A stretch of DNA of 64,000 nt from Rhodamnia argentea (lineage: Eukaryota > Streptophyta > Magnoliopsida > Myrtales > Myrtaceae). The notes below the pieces were generated by a model. That model had not been told where the DNA came from, did no database searches, and saw nothing but the letters and a program-made list of their open reading frames with translations. The DNA is taken from contig NC_063151.1 of assembly GCF_020921035.1 (NCBI RefSeq), forward strand, positions 24,372,934-24,436,933, written 5' to 3'. Each line of letters starts with the position of its first letter. The first letter of the stretch is position 1. Shown here in pieces: positions 24,601 to 44,600 of the stretch. Both the position numbers and the translations under genes were made by a program.

Positions 24601-25305
24601 CGTTAGGGAATGTTTGGTTCTAAACTCCATCTCGAACGTTTTGGGCGCACATACCGCGGTAGATAACATTCTAAGGCCTGAAGTTTTTCCACGTCATACT
24701 CTTTACCAACTCCTATGAACACGATAACTCGGTTTAACAAAATTTGGAGTAAGAGAAACCTAGTTAGAAAAGTACAAAACATGAGTGCTTGATTCAGACA
24801 AATTAAAAGCTCAAATACGCGATTGGAAAGAGCACCCATAGCTAGGGATGAGAAATGTATCTTTACCTTCTATAAAGAAGAAGTTACCGATCATCGTGAG
24901 AAGCTTAATTCTCTCCTATATATTTCGATTTACTCTTCTATATCAATTTCACCCGATTCGAGATTCTCTTTATTGGAATTAACACACTCGTCGAAATTGA
25001 TAAGAACTTCGGTAGAAGAAGTTTGAGTTCGGTCTATGTGTGAATTGGGAAATAATGAGAGTCTTGGTTACATCGTTAGTCGATAATGTGAGATGGCAAA
25101 AGCTTTCTCGAGCTTGCACCCTCGTCGAAGGTATAACATAAGTCGGATTTGAATTGAATAATTTAAAGAGTTGTGAGAGTTCGGATGGAAATAGGATGTC
25201 GGAGCAGTGGGCATCTTTCCCCGACCGCACCCGATACGACAAGTCGTAAAAGTCCCGACGGTTCCTCGACGGCCGTGAGCACTCCACGGTGGCGGTCGCC
25301 TCCTC

Positions 25306-28300
25306 ATGGACGCTCCCTTCGCCGCCAGGCGTCCGGCGCCGTCAGTTTGCACCGCCGCTTCGGAGCCCAACTTCGCTCCCTCTCAGTCCGTCGCCGCCGC
25401 CGTATTTAGGCTTCTATGCCCAGCAACTAAGGCTGGCGGCGTCGTTTCGGGCTCGCGCGACCTCGCCGGCGCGAAAGTTCGCGTCCTTGAAGAGCCTCCG
25501 TCAGCTTCCTCGCGCGACGATCGAGTGGTTCTCATATCCTCCACCGAATGCACCACCGCCAGTACGAACCTAGCTGAACCTGAAGGCAGACACAATCCGG
25601 CTCCGGGTTCTGAATTGGGCGGAGGTTTCAGCGCGCGTGCGAATGTGGGCGAGCGCGTGGAGCTGTCCCCAGCTCAGCGAGCTTTAGTTAGGGCTTTTGA
25701 GAAGATAGTTTTGGTGGAACGAAATAAGGTGGATGATGGGGCATCGAGTGATCCGAACCACAATTCGAGCCCTCATGAGAGTGGAAGTGGCAGGGGTTTT
25801 GTGGCGTGTAGGATGTTGGCGCGGAGTGATCAGGTGGATCGTCAAGTTCTTGAGAGAATTGAGAGCATTAGGCACGAGAGTGGGGCTTCCGTCACTGTAT
25901 TGCCCTTGGATCATCCATCCTTTGCTTCTTCCAGGGATGAATTGATAGAGGTGCTGCTTGTTTCCGTTCTAGCCACTTGTAATTGCTTGCTCGTATGATT
26001 GCATTTACACTTTATTGTGCTGCTTGCAAATTCTTAGGGCTCCTTATGCTCATATATTATCTAGATTTCCCAAACCCTTTGGTGCTGTTATAAGTTGAAT
26101 GTCGCGGACAGTAGGGTGATAATGAATTTGCATTCTAACACGTTTGGTGGGTTTTAGGATTGATGGGGTGCGGATGAGCAGTAAAGAAAAAGGTCCTTGA
26201 TTTTGCTCTTACTATGTAGTTTCGCAGAGCTCCTTATGCTCATATACTATCTAGAATGCTGAAGCCGCTGAACCCTTTGCTGTTGTTGCAAGTCGAATGT
26301 CGTGGACATTTGGGTGATGATGAATTTGCATTTTAACACTTTTGGTGGGTTTTAGGATTGATGGGGTGCGGATGACGAGTAGAGAAAAAGGTGCTCAATT
26401 TTTCTCTTGCCATGAAGTTGTGACTGAAAATGTGCCTGAGGGTTAGAGATAGATGTTTTGGGAAGCAAAAACAAACACCATTGAGTTTAATCTTCTCAAA
26501 CATGTCAATATTGTCGGCTACCATAGCTTTGTGTAAAATTGAACAAGGCTTAATTAGGATTCTGTATCTTAACACCTTAGTAGTTGATAAACTGGCAGTT
26601 TTTGTTGCTTATATTGGTATGTGCAAAATGTGCAGAAAGGCAGATGAGAGAGAAGTGTCTCAAGTTTTGATTTTGTTGCTCTGTGAATGAAAATAAGGCC
26701 AATTCCTGGACAAGTATTGGCAATAAAACTTTTCTACTGCTTGGAGATAGTTACAAAGTTGTGTTAGCAACAGAAGATGAAAATGAAGCACAAGTTTAAT
26801 CTTCTTCCGAGATATCTTCTGTTGTATCAGCTGTAAAGTTATGAGCTTTAAATTAAGCCCTGGAAATATGTGATATGGATGTAGGAAAGTTATGTGAAAT
26901 TCACTTGGAAGTAATGGGAATGGTCACTTAATCTTGCATTTCTTGTTGGTTAAAAAACGAAGCTTCAATTTTTCCTTTTTTTTTTTTTAATCTCTCAAGT
27001 TAGTGAGTGCTTCTGTGTGTTTTCTGCCCTTACTGGTCACAAAATTAACTACTCTGAAAAAAATATTGCATTGGCAATAATATGGATTATATTTTATAGC
27101 TAGAGAGAATAGTGAGAGAAGAAATGCCAACAAAGATGAACATTAGCATGAAAATTGGAGCATTCCACGGTGAAGCGTTGTGGTAAGTTTGTTGAAGGAA
27201 TCGTGGCAAATTAAGTTTGTTGTGAGAATAATTGAGTATTAAGTTGTGTGACCTTTAATATAGTGAACTACATTAATGGCATTAGTCTGAGACGTGGCAG
27301 TAGATTATATGAATACAATACAAGTAAAAAGGCCTTTTCCTCTTATTGTATGTGGCTGAGATGCGATTGACGTTTGTCTGCTTTCTCTTGTATAATGTGT
27401 GGCTCCTCATTAAATAATCCTTATATGGTAATTACTTTGCGCATGCGTCTTAATTATGATAATCTGATACAGATTACAGGAAATTTCTCAGCTGTGAAGA
27501 AAGCACTCCTATCTGTTTCAAGCTGTCTTCAGGAAAACCCTAGGGCTGATTTAGCCAACTCAGGTGCCACAACCGCTAAAGTTTCCGGAGGTTTGCCTTC
27601 TTCAACATCTTCTCATATGGATCCTTTTCCTAAAGAGGGCCATCCATTTGGGCGACATGCCGCTGATCATCTATCCATGGGTTACCCTCCTTTTTCTGGG
27701 CCTGAGGTCATCGGAGCCAACCGTAGGATGGTGGTGGAAGAGGAGGTTGTATTTAAGCTGCTATGCCAGCGAGAAAAAGTAGGCAGCGTGATTGGTAAAG
27801 GTGGCTCTGTAGTTCGTGCCATGCAAAATGAGACTGGTGCTTTTATCAAAGTTGCTGATGGTTCGCCTGATTCAGATGAGAAAGTCATTATAATTTCTGC
27901 ACGAGAGGCATGTTCATCCGACTCTATAGTTGAAATCCGTTTGCTGTTTTTGCCTTGTGAGCCCTCTTTCTTAGATTTTTTTGTTTCCATAGTACTTTGT
28001 TAGATGTTCTACAGCGACAGCTATCAAGCCTTATTCAACTAAGTGGAGTTTGCAGATTCTTAGATGTTTTGTAATCTAAAATATTTCTCTCATGAATGCT
28101 CTTGAATGAGTGTGCATCTATAGCATATCTTCCTTATGAGAAACATATGTGGAGATTTAAGGAGTGAAGGATATATGGTTAAATAATTGCGTGAATCTTG
28201 TGGAGCAGTGGTTTTCGAGAAGTAAATAGGATAGTCAAATTTACTAACTGATTGTTTTGCTCTGGGTGAAATTATACTTGTGACTGGCGAGGACTTCATC

Positions 28301-30164
28301 TGGTATGCCAGTGTAAAACCTGCAATTGCGGGCAGTACTAGATTTGATATCTTTTTCTGCAATAATTGTTGCATCTCTGTGGATTTTAGAGCAGCAGGAT
28401 TGTGACCACGTCAGCTGCATCTATTCCATTCCAAGTCTGTCAACAACTTACCTCTTCTTTCTCGCCGTTCATTTCAGAACTCGGAGCAAATACGTTCTGC
28501 TGCACAGGATGCTGTCATGCGCGTGCATCACAAAATCACAGAGATTGGATTTGAACCTGGAGTTGCAGTTATTGCTAGGCTTCTTGTGCCTTCTCAGCAG
28601 ATAGGTTTCTTGGTAGGCAAAGGAGGTTTTTTCATCAATGAATTGAAGAGGGCTACTGGTGCTGGTATACGAGTTTTTGTGAGAGAACATTCTCCGAAGT
28701 TTGACTCACACTATCATGATGTTGTGCAGGTAATGTGTGATTCTTGACTTAACCAGTCTGCTAGTCTTGTTTCCCCTTTATCACGGAAATGTTAAAAGTG
28801 ACGTGCTCTTGAATCTAATCTGTAGCGTAAATCTGCCTGATTCTGCTAGGTAAGATAATCAACTTTCCATCCATCAGTTGATATTCTGGGGGAGATGTTC
28901 ATACGTATCAAATTAATGCAGCTTATGATGTTGAAAGCTGGGTGGTTTTGGCAGGTCGTGGGAAACTTGCATGCTGTACAGGATGCTCTGTTTCATATAA
29001 CTGGCAGAATTCGTGAGACCATATTCTCAATGAAATCCCCGCGTTCAAACTTTGCTGCCCCACCACACTTGCCTCCCTTCAATGAAATGCCACCCCCATT
29101 TTCCAGGCCGAGGCATAACCCCCAGTCTCCAGGCCGCTACCCACATTCTCCAGGCCGTTATCCACACCCTCATGGAATGGACCGTCCTATCCCTGGCCCG
29201 CCACCCTTTGATTTACAGCCTCCATTTCCTCATGGAGTGGACCGGAGCTTTCCGCCTAGAGAGCATATTCCGCATCCTTATGGGGGTGACAGACCAGCTT
29301 ATGGACCTCCATTTGACAGACCACCTTCACCAAGAATGTGGACTCCACAAGTATGTTATTTTCACCTTTCAAAAAAGCCCGTATCCCCAATAAACTTGCG
29401 AAAGAAGAAGATTTATCTATCAAATCTTACATCTGGAATTGATTTCTGTTGGTTGGAGTTATTTTAGGGTTTCAGTGGCAGTCATCCTAGGGGAATGCCT
29501 GAATTTGGTTCTGGTAGGCCTCCAGGAAGTTGGCCTTTTGGAAGGTAATGCCCTTTTTCTATGTTGCTTAGTCAAATACCAACTGAATAAATGCGTCTGC
29601 CCGGGAGGTTGAACTACATGGTGAATCAATTAAAGTAATGCAGGAACAACAAAAATAGAATAGTGTTGTCAAATCTGCAGGGACTTAAATCTATATTTTT
29701 GAACATGACTGCAGTTATGGCGCATGTCTTGGACACGATGTTTGTGTGTGGTGTTTGGATCACTGTGTTCAGAAAGTTCTCCCTGTTTATGTTTTTGTCT
29801 GATCCTCCCGGCTTTCTGTTAATGAATCTGTATGATCAGTGGAAATCCAGGCCCCATGTTGACGAGCACATCGGTTGAGATTGTGATCCCGCAGAATTTG
29901 TTAGGGCATGTACATGGAGAGGATGATAGCAATCTGAATCAGATCAGACAGGTAAGCAGATGTTTAAGTCCCCGAGAATAAGATTAAATGTGTCGCAGCC
30001 TCATTGACCCTCGGTGATCGCAGATTTCAGGTGCGATGGTGGACATTCATGATCAAAAGCAAGGGGCTTCTGAAGGCGTTGTAGTGGTGTCCGGAACAGG
30101 TGACCAAGTCCGAGCTGCTCAGAGCCTAGTCCATGCTTTCATTTTATGCGGACAGACATCCTGA
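25306..30164 (+). CDS. Multi-KH-domain RNA-binding protein (At1g51580/HEN4-like)
   Basis: Seven exons: 25306-25950, 27473-27907, 28478-28729, 28955-29350, 29468-29544, 29840-29951, 30024-30164 (stop TGA); 2058 bases, 685 residues. Two KH modules keep the GxxG loop: VGSVIGKGGSVVRAM (GKGG at 323-326) and IGFLVGKGGFFINEL (GKGG at 407-410). The N-terminal modules (near VFRLLCPATKAGG and GFVACRMLARSD) and the C-terminal one (EIVIPQNLLGHVHGEDD) have lost the loop pattern. Residues about 490-600 are Pro/His/Arg-rich, with repeats such as SPGRYPH. The family binds single-stranded RNA in the nucleus and acts in processing and flowering control (HEN4, FLK, PEP); this member's targets are unknown. Intron 2 starts GC rather than GT. 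The exon 1 donor (GAG, then GTGCTG) is weak but keeps phase and joins KH sequence correctly. Confidence 0.9.
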
Positions 30165-31706
30165 CCCTGTTCAGGTCTAGTCTGGCGAAAGCCAATAATA
30201 CATGGGGAAATGTCTCTAAAATGGAGCAGTTGCGAACCTCAAGCAAATTGTATATACTGTTCAGTTTGGGATTGTTGTCATTGAGTGTGTCTGCTGTTCT
30301 TGATGGAGATGGCTAGTCTGTTTCTTAGTTTATCCATATTGCAAAAGATTTGAAGAGGAAGAGGTATCTCTGTTCGTTGATGTAAATGACGGCCGGGACA
30401 TTTGGTTGTCGAGATCATATTCTATCTGGTAACCCGGTTCCTTGCTCGAGTATAAATTTTTCTCTTTACCCCGGCTCTGTGCTTCGTTCCATTTCACTGG
30501 AGGAACAAAAGCGATGCAAAGTGCTTAGGAGATCCGAGGGTCGGTATGGGATTGGTCAAAGCGGACAAATCCCATAGAGAGTGCTCGTACATCTACGACG
30601 CTGGCTTCCTAAGTCCACTATCCTAAAGTTCCACCGAGAGTGCGCAGAATGGGATGCACCAGTGGTTGGATTGCCGTCCACTTCAAGGCTAGAAAATCGG
30701 CCCAACCACAATTTGTTTGACCAGCATGAGTCGGGACATATCGGTGGACCTTGACTCGGACTTGGCTCTTCGCAGAAACTTCATTGTCAAAGTCGTCGTT
30801 CTCTTCAGAAAATCATAATTACTACCCATCACAAACGTGTCAAATAAAAGCTCTCCCTTCAAATAATGATCATTTGCACTTCGATATTTTGCGAAAAATA
30901 TGAATCAAATACCCAAAAAAATCGAGTTCGCTAAGTTTAGTTGTATTACAAATGGCGTATCTAAGTCGAGGACGATTTATATATTTTTATTATGTTAAAA
31001 AAATGGAGTTGGGATTAATTTTCATTTCGAGAAAAAAAAAATCAACAAGAGAAGGTAAATTTGTGATTAATGCCACTGCACTAGAATGGGGATGGCGGGC
31101 TCTTCCTTAACAATCCCAACCCCAACATGTCTCCAGTTGCAATAGGCACGCGTGAATGTTAAATATCAAGTACAGAAGATAATTAGTAAGTTTAATAATG
31201 ATTAGTCCAAAATCCTAATTTTCGTTTTCGTGTTCCTTCAAGGATTGATCAATGTTCCTCTCTCTCTCTCTCTTGCTGGGACAGGGACCAAGCTATCTAT
31301 CTCTCTCCTAGATCTGGACGAAGTCAAAATTTCTTCGTTCCCTGTGTCTCTTTCTCTCTCTGCTTGCTTGTTTACTCCGTCCCCATTTACATCGTTTACC
31401 TCCGAATCTAAGCAGAGATCCATTTAATCTGTGATCACCCATATACTGGAGGCGAGATTGTCCGCTTTCCTTTTTATACTTTTGTTGTTCTAATTTCCCT
31501 CTTTCAGATTCTAGCTCTTCGGTTTTCTTGTTTCGCAACGCAAATATCCTTCCTTTGCTGGAAATTACGACGACCCAGAAGGTCTTTCCTTTGGTTTGGC
31601 CTTAAAGCTTGTCGCTTTTTCCGATGGTTTCTGATACCGTGTCGTGAATCTTGGTGGGTTTTGAGTGGAGTGTGCTTGCGGAGTTCGAGATCTGGCTGGT
31701 GATTAA
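30165..31706. other. Intergenic: KH gene 3' UTR and mannosidase promoter and leader
   Basis: No gene. About 30165-30450 is probably the KH 3' UTR. CT-rich tracts occur at about 31258-31272 and 31348-31360, followed by a pyrimidine-rich leader ending at the ATG at 31707. The pattern suits a TATA-less plant promoter with a CT-rich leader. Confidence 0.5.
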
Positions 31707-39230
<7,524 letters not shown>

Positions 39231-41677
39231 ATGTCCCAAGCAGGCAAACTGGTTCAGTCCGCCAGTTTGTAAATTTTGGTTGCCCTACAGTTCGGGGGTC
39301 CCCATTAGAAGAAGAGAAGATTCGATGTGGTAGCGATGAGTCAAACAGCCTCACGGCGAGGATGGCGTAATGTATAGGCTACAGGCTATTTCCACAGTCA
39401 TTGTTTCCGAGGGACGGGGTATCTCCCTAATGCCTACACGAGTCTATTTTTTTTGGGGTGAGAGACCCATTTCTTACTTTGGAACTGATCTGCGACTCCC
39501 CTTTTCCTAGCTCATCAGACTGTGAATTCCTTTCTATATCTGACTTTTGACAGGATTACAATATGTAATGAGAAGAGCAGGTGATTATTGTCAATGTTTT
39601 GCCGACGGTTTAGTCGTTCTCGTGATAAAAAAATCTCGTTTGGCTGTTGATTTTTCGAGTTTCTCCGGCTTATACTACGCATTCTTCAAAGAGATTGTAT
39701 TGTTCACTAACTTTCGTTAAGACCCTACTAAAGAATATCAAAGCTAGAAAATTCGTGGTGCTTGATGAAAATCACCCCCTCCCTCTCTCTCCCTTATGGT
39801 TGCCTTAAGAACAAGTAAAATTTCCTTATATTCACCCTTTTTTTTATTTTGGATTGTGCATGTGAAAATGACACGTGAGTTGCTGAGTACACATGAAATG
39901 ACACGTCGAATTTTTTTTTTAACAGTACCAATTTGATGGGGTCGGATTTGGATCTCATCAGAATATGGAGTGTATTAATTACACTGAAAAATTCATAATA
40001 AAGGTATTTTTTTTTTATGAAAATCAATTTTAATGAAAATAATTAGTTTTTATTCATTTGATGGTAAGAAAATATTTTTTGCTTCTCATCTTTTTTTTTT
40101 TTTTTTTTATCTAAGCTCGTTATTTTCAGTTTATAATTTTTTTGGGATATATCAATTAGTTTTCGAAAAAATATCAAATAAGAGCTCACAGTGCCCTCAT
40201 TATTTCAAATGAGGGCATGTTTGACCCAAAAAAAAAGAAAAGATAATGACCCGAAATGGTTATGACTGTTTCAAATAAGAGTTTGACCTCGCGAGTAGAT
40301 ATTTTAGTCAAAATACAATTTTAACTTAATTTTTAGTTAAATTAAATTAAAAAAATGAGAAAACTAAAAGTTAAAACACAAAAAAAAGGAAACATAGGCG
40401 CCATGCCACCGTCCACAGGCGGAAGGTCCTTCCACCTGTTTTTATTTTTATTTTTTAATTTTTAGAAAACAAAAGAAGGAAAAAAATGAGGAAAAAATAA
40501 AATATAAATATAAATGATAAAAATACCCCTAACCAGCTGTTGAGATGCTTTTTGAGATTGATATGACGGAAACAATTTCCACTTCAGGCCATTAAAAATA
40601 ATAAGGATATTTCAGGCTTTTATTTGAAATAAAATTCACTTCAAATCCTTATTTTAAAAAATGAGTGCATTTCGGACTCTTATTTGAAAATTTCCTTTAA
40701 GCTCCATTTATTTCAAGGAAAACAACTTTTCGGAAAATATTTTTTGAATTTTTCAACGTCTGATTTACAAAAAATAAGCTAATCTATAAAAGCATTTTTC
40801 TCCCATGAAAAAAACTACTTCAAATGGAGGGAAATTATTTTTCTCTTTTCGAGGAGAAAAAAAACATTTTCATCATCTTTCTTTTTAATTAAATTTTTTA
40901 CTTTATTTTTTTTAAAATTTAAATTTTTTATTTTATTTTATGTTATTTTCCCTTCTTCTCCTTCGGCCGATCGCTAGCCACGGCCGGCCTAGATCGAGGC
41001 CGGTTAGGGGACACCGATCTTGAGCGAAGCCGGGTGAGCCGTTGATGGCCTCAAGCAAGGCTCGAGCTCACCTGCGGCGGGTGGTCGACGATCGGCGGAA
41101 AACAGCAATAGAAAAAAAAACATAAAAAATAATAAAGTAAAAGAGAACAAAGGAAAAAAATAAAGATAAATAATTAAAACACTAAAAATTTGATTTTTTT
41201 AAAAAAAGATAAAAAAAAATAAAATTGAAAAATAAAAAAAAAAATTATTGAATGGAGTGCATAGAGGCAAATTAAATCTAATTTTTAATACCAAATAACG
41301 AAAAATATTTTCTTAGTTTTTTTTAATATTTCAGTTAAATACCAAAAAATATAATTATTTTATTTAAAAAAATAAGAAAATATTTTTATTAATTTTTTGT
41401 GAAACGGACGGAGCCTTAATTTTCCGTCGCTAGAGTTGAAAAACCAACTTTTCGAAAGCAGTATAAAAGAGAAGGAAAAGCATATGCTCTGTGAGGCGAC
41501 CCTCTCTCTCCTCCAAGTGAAGCGAACCACCTCTTTTGACCAATTTCTCCTCCTCGTCCTCCCTCCTCTGGGCATGGAGTGGCGCTTCAGATTGAAGAAG
41601 AGCGAGAAGGAAGCTCTCTCTCTCTCTCTAAAATGAAGTGAAATTTGCGGTGGTAAGGACGGACTGCGGAGTCTCCG
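39231..41677. other. Intergenic: mannosidase 3' UTR, AT-rich repeats and CDF promoter
   Basis: No gene. In particular no GATA/TIFY/CCT-type frame is visible, although Arabidopsis has one at the matching place. About 39840-40690 is AT-rich with repeated words such as TCAAATAAGAG and TTCAAATGAGGGC. A foldback element follows at 40699-41418. The last 200 bases are CT/GA-rich leader DNA before the CDF gene. Confidence 0.55.
40699..41418. mobile_element. AT-rich foldback element with a GC-rich core
   Basis: Near its left end is AAGCTCCATTTATTTCAAGG; its right end, read in reverse complement, is TAAGGCTCCGTCCGTTTCAC. The arms are over 75% A+T by eye, and the core at about 40965-41095 is GC-rich (GGCCGGCCTAGATCGAGGCC and GGCTCGAGCTC). 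It resembles the pieces at 23.2-24.6 kb. No transposase frame is present. Confidence 0.55.
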
Positions 41678-44600
41678 ATGAGATCGCCGTTCGGACTTCT
41701 TCTCCTCTCTCGCCTGCGTCAACGTCACTCTCGCCTCTCTTCTTCTTACCCTTCTTTCTCCCTCTTCCCCGCCGGCGGCGACGGCCGGAGCCCCGACGGC
41801 AATGCCCCTCCCCTCCCATCACCTCCCGGCTCCTTTCTGTGCCCCGATCATCCGTTGACGCGATCTTCGCTCCCTATATTCAACCATGGTTTTTGCTCTG
41901 GCCCGTCGGGACGCCCGGTCTTGGCCCGTTCGCTCGCGCCCTACGCTGGTCGCCATCATTACCATCACCACCACCAGTGCTGGTCTTATCGCAGTATGTC
42001 CCGCTCAGTTAGCTGTTTCGTGATGGTTTCCTTTGTATTCTGCGAATTTAATCTGGTTTATTCTTTTTTTGAGTTTTGCTCCTGGCTTACTTTGTGACGA
42101 TGCTCAAATATGTAGACTTTTTCACGAGAGCCAAGCAAAAGCATTTGACGAAGATAAATATTAGCGATGAACACAGGTACTGCGGTCTCTTCCTTCGCCG
42201 TTCCTCATTGCCTTGTCGTGCGTTGGTTTGGTTTGGTGCTGCATTGCGCGATTTGCTTGTCGTAACAGTGGTTGGGTTTGGTGAGTTGGTGCCTGGGCCT
42301 AGTATGGCCCTACATAGGGAGAGAGAGAAAGCTATATGGCCTTTGATGCAGTGTAGTGGTAGTGGATTTCGAAATTGTATCACTGCGTGGTCCTTGGATT
42401 AGGGAATGGCAACTTTTTATCTTTTGGAATGATCAGAGAATGTGGCATCTCAAGTATATGGTGAATCCATTTCTAGTGCTTGTTTGGGATTAACAGGCCA
42501 TTAAATTTTCTTTGGTTGTTCCAGCTACAGTTCTTTCGTGGGATCTTTTATTTTAGGTTGCCATTACTCTTGAATTAGAGAATTCAATGAATTGGGTTGG
42601 AAGATTGACGTGTGAGAGATGCTTATAGAAGGACTAAACAAAGGAGCTCATAACAAAGTACCTCTAGTTGCAGCTTATGAGTGTAACTCGAATGCTTGGT
42701 GTTTGGTTATCCTTGTTCAAATATAAGAATTTTTGCAATACTTTGTCTTGTGGGAGAATCCATGGAAGTGATTATCATCAACTTATCCGAAAAGTAGTTC
42801 TCTTGAAAGATGTTTCACTTACAAAGAGGCAGTAAAATCTTTTGTTAATAAGCTATCCAAATAGAAAGAACTTGTCTGGCATGTGCTTATTTATCTTTCC
42901 TAAGATAGGCTGTCCTGTCCTCTTGCTTTTTAGTCATTTCTTTGAAATGATTAACTTGGTCTCTGCTAGTTCTGTGGCCAAAATACAATTGACGATGGGA
43001 AAAGTTGTCATTGTTGATTGCTAGTCCCTTTTTCCATATGTGAAACACAAGAAAATGCTGAAACCTTTTTCGAAATGTGATATATGATTCGCTTGCTCTT
43101 AATGGATCCCATTTCACCCTTGAGAATTCCTCTTGCTGATTCCCGTTCTTGCTTCATGTTTTTAAGTAAATGGGCCGGTTCTCCTGGTTGCTTCTCCTTG
43201 ATACTTCTTATTACTGGTTAAGCTTAAGTATACTGGGAATTCCATTGCCCAATGAATTGCAGCACAAATGTTACAGCCGTTTGATTGTGATGATCCCTAT
43301 GTGTAGGTTTCTTATTATCTATTGATGCCTGAGTTACTAATAGATTAATTGTAGGCATAGTTCTCTTGCCTCGTAACACTTGTTTTCTCTCTGCCTGGCC
43401 CAATTGTTTAATCAGTCAACGAGCAGTGACAACTGCATTATGGTGTAACTTCCTTGTCTTCTCACTGAAGTTTGGAGTCTGGTTCGCAACCTCAAGTCAT
43501 GTTATGTTGGCTGAAGTTGTTCATTCAGTTGCAGATTTTGCCAATCAGGTATCTTGTGACACTATTATCTGCAAGGATGTGTCGCTTTTTATCATGCTAT
43601 TTACACTTGTCTTAATGGACGTTGAACACAGAGAAGCTAATCCTTGCTAATGTTGTAGGCACTTCTTGCATATGGTCTTACTAGCTCAAGGCGTGCACCT
43701 GATGCTTTGCATCCGTGAGTATTCACTTAATAAGTACCTTCATTGCATAGAAGTATTTTTTGCATCCTTCTTTGATATTATAACTATTGTATCATGAGTT
43801 CACTGTGACTTGGGATTTGCGTTTGTGCCTTTTCTATGAAAAGATCTTCCTTTGTATTTCCTTGGCTGTTACTTGGAAGAAATTTTTTTATATTTCCAAC
43901 TTTATTAGTTGGGCTCTAAATCCAGCAGGAACCGAGTTCGATATTCCTTTGACATGATGTAGTGATTAAGTGGGGGCATAATTTCGATAGAAATTAGAAA
44001 AGGATTGTTAGAGCAGCAAAGTTTTGGTTCTATATAGGTTACGATCTTGTCAAACGTGCCGTGAGCTTCACCTGTATACAGAGATTCCTTCTACTTCTTA
44101 GTTTTCACTATGTTCTCTCATTTTCTGCAGTTACGGGTACTCAAAAGAAAGATTTGTTTGGGCTCTGATATCTGCTGTTGGCATATTTTGTCTTGGTTCT
44201 GGTGCTACGATTGTTAATGGAATTCAAAACTTGTGGATTGCACACGTAATCTTCTTTTATTTCTTATCATTTGCCATTCTTCTCAAGTTTTAGCCAGTTC
44301 ATAAAATGGGTTAAGTTGTTTTTAATGTATAAGTTCATTGTCTTCTTTAGCCTCCAGAAAATATTCAATATGCAGCTTTAGTGATCGGAGGCTCATTCAT
44401 GATTGAAGGTATTACCACTTACTATTTGTTTTGGGCTGCTACTTGTAATGAAATCACTGGTTCTTCATGGATCCAATGCTGTTTATCGATGCCAACAGTT
44501 TAAATAATCAAGGTTGCTGTTATGTAGGCGCTTCTCTCATTGTTGCCATACAAGCTGTCAAGAAAGGTGCAGCTGCAGAGGGGATGAAAGTAAGGGATTT

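Larger units (their letters stand above)
19852..25305. other. Intergenic region between BBX32-like and KH genes
   Basis: No gene is supported. 19852-20150 is the GA-rich promoter side of the BBX32-like gene. A CT tract lies at about 21968-21993. Four ACGTG cores lie at 22138-22142, 22164-22169, 22196-22201 and 22511-22516, and a G-box lies near 21115. About 22710-23010 resembles the 16.4-kb inverted-repeat element. About 23220-23940 and 24000-24600 are AT-rich foldback pieces with GC-rich cores (GCTCGAGC, GGCCGGCC-like words). The last 400 bases are presumably the KH promoter and leader. Confidence 0.55.

Noticed and set aside
39231-41677. Possible GATA/TIFY (ZML) gene expected from Arabidopsis order
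   Set aside because: No zinc-finger, CCT or TIFY sequence is visible in any frame; the interval is repeats.
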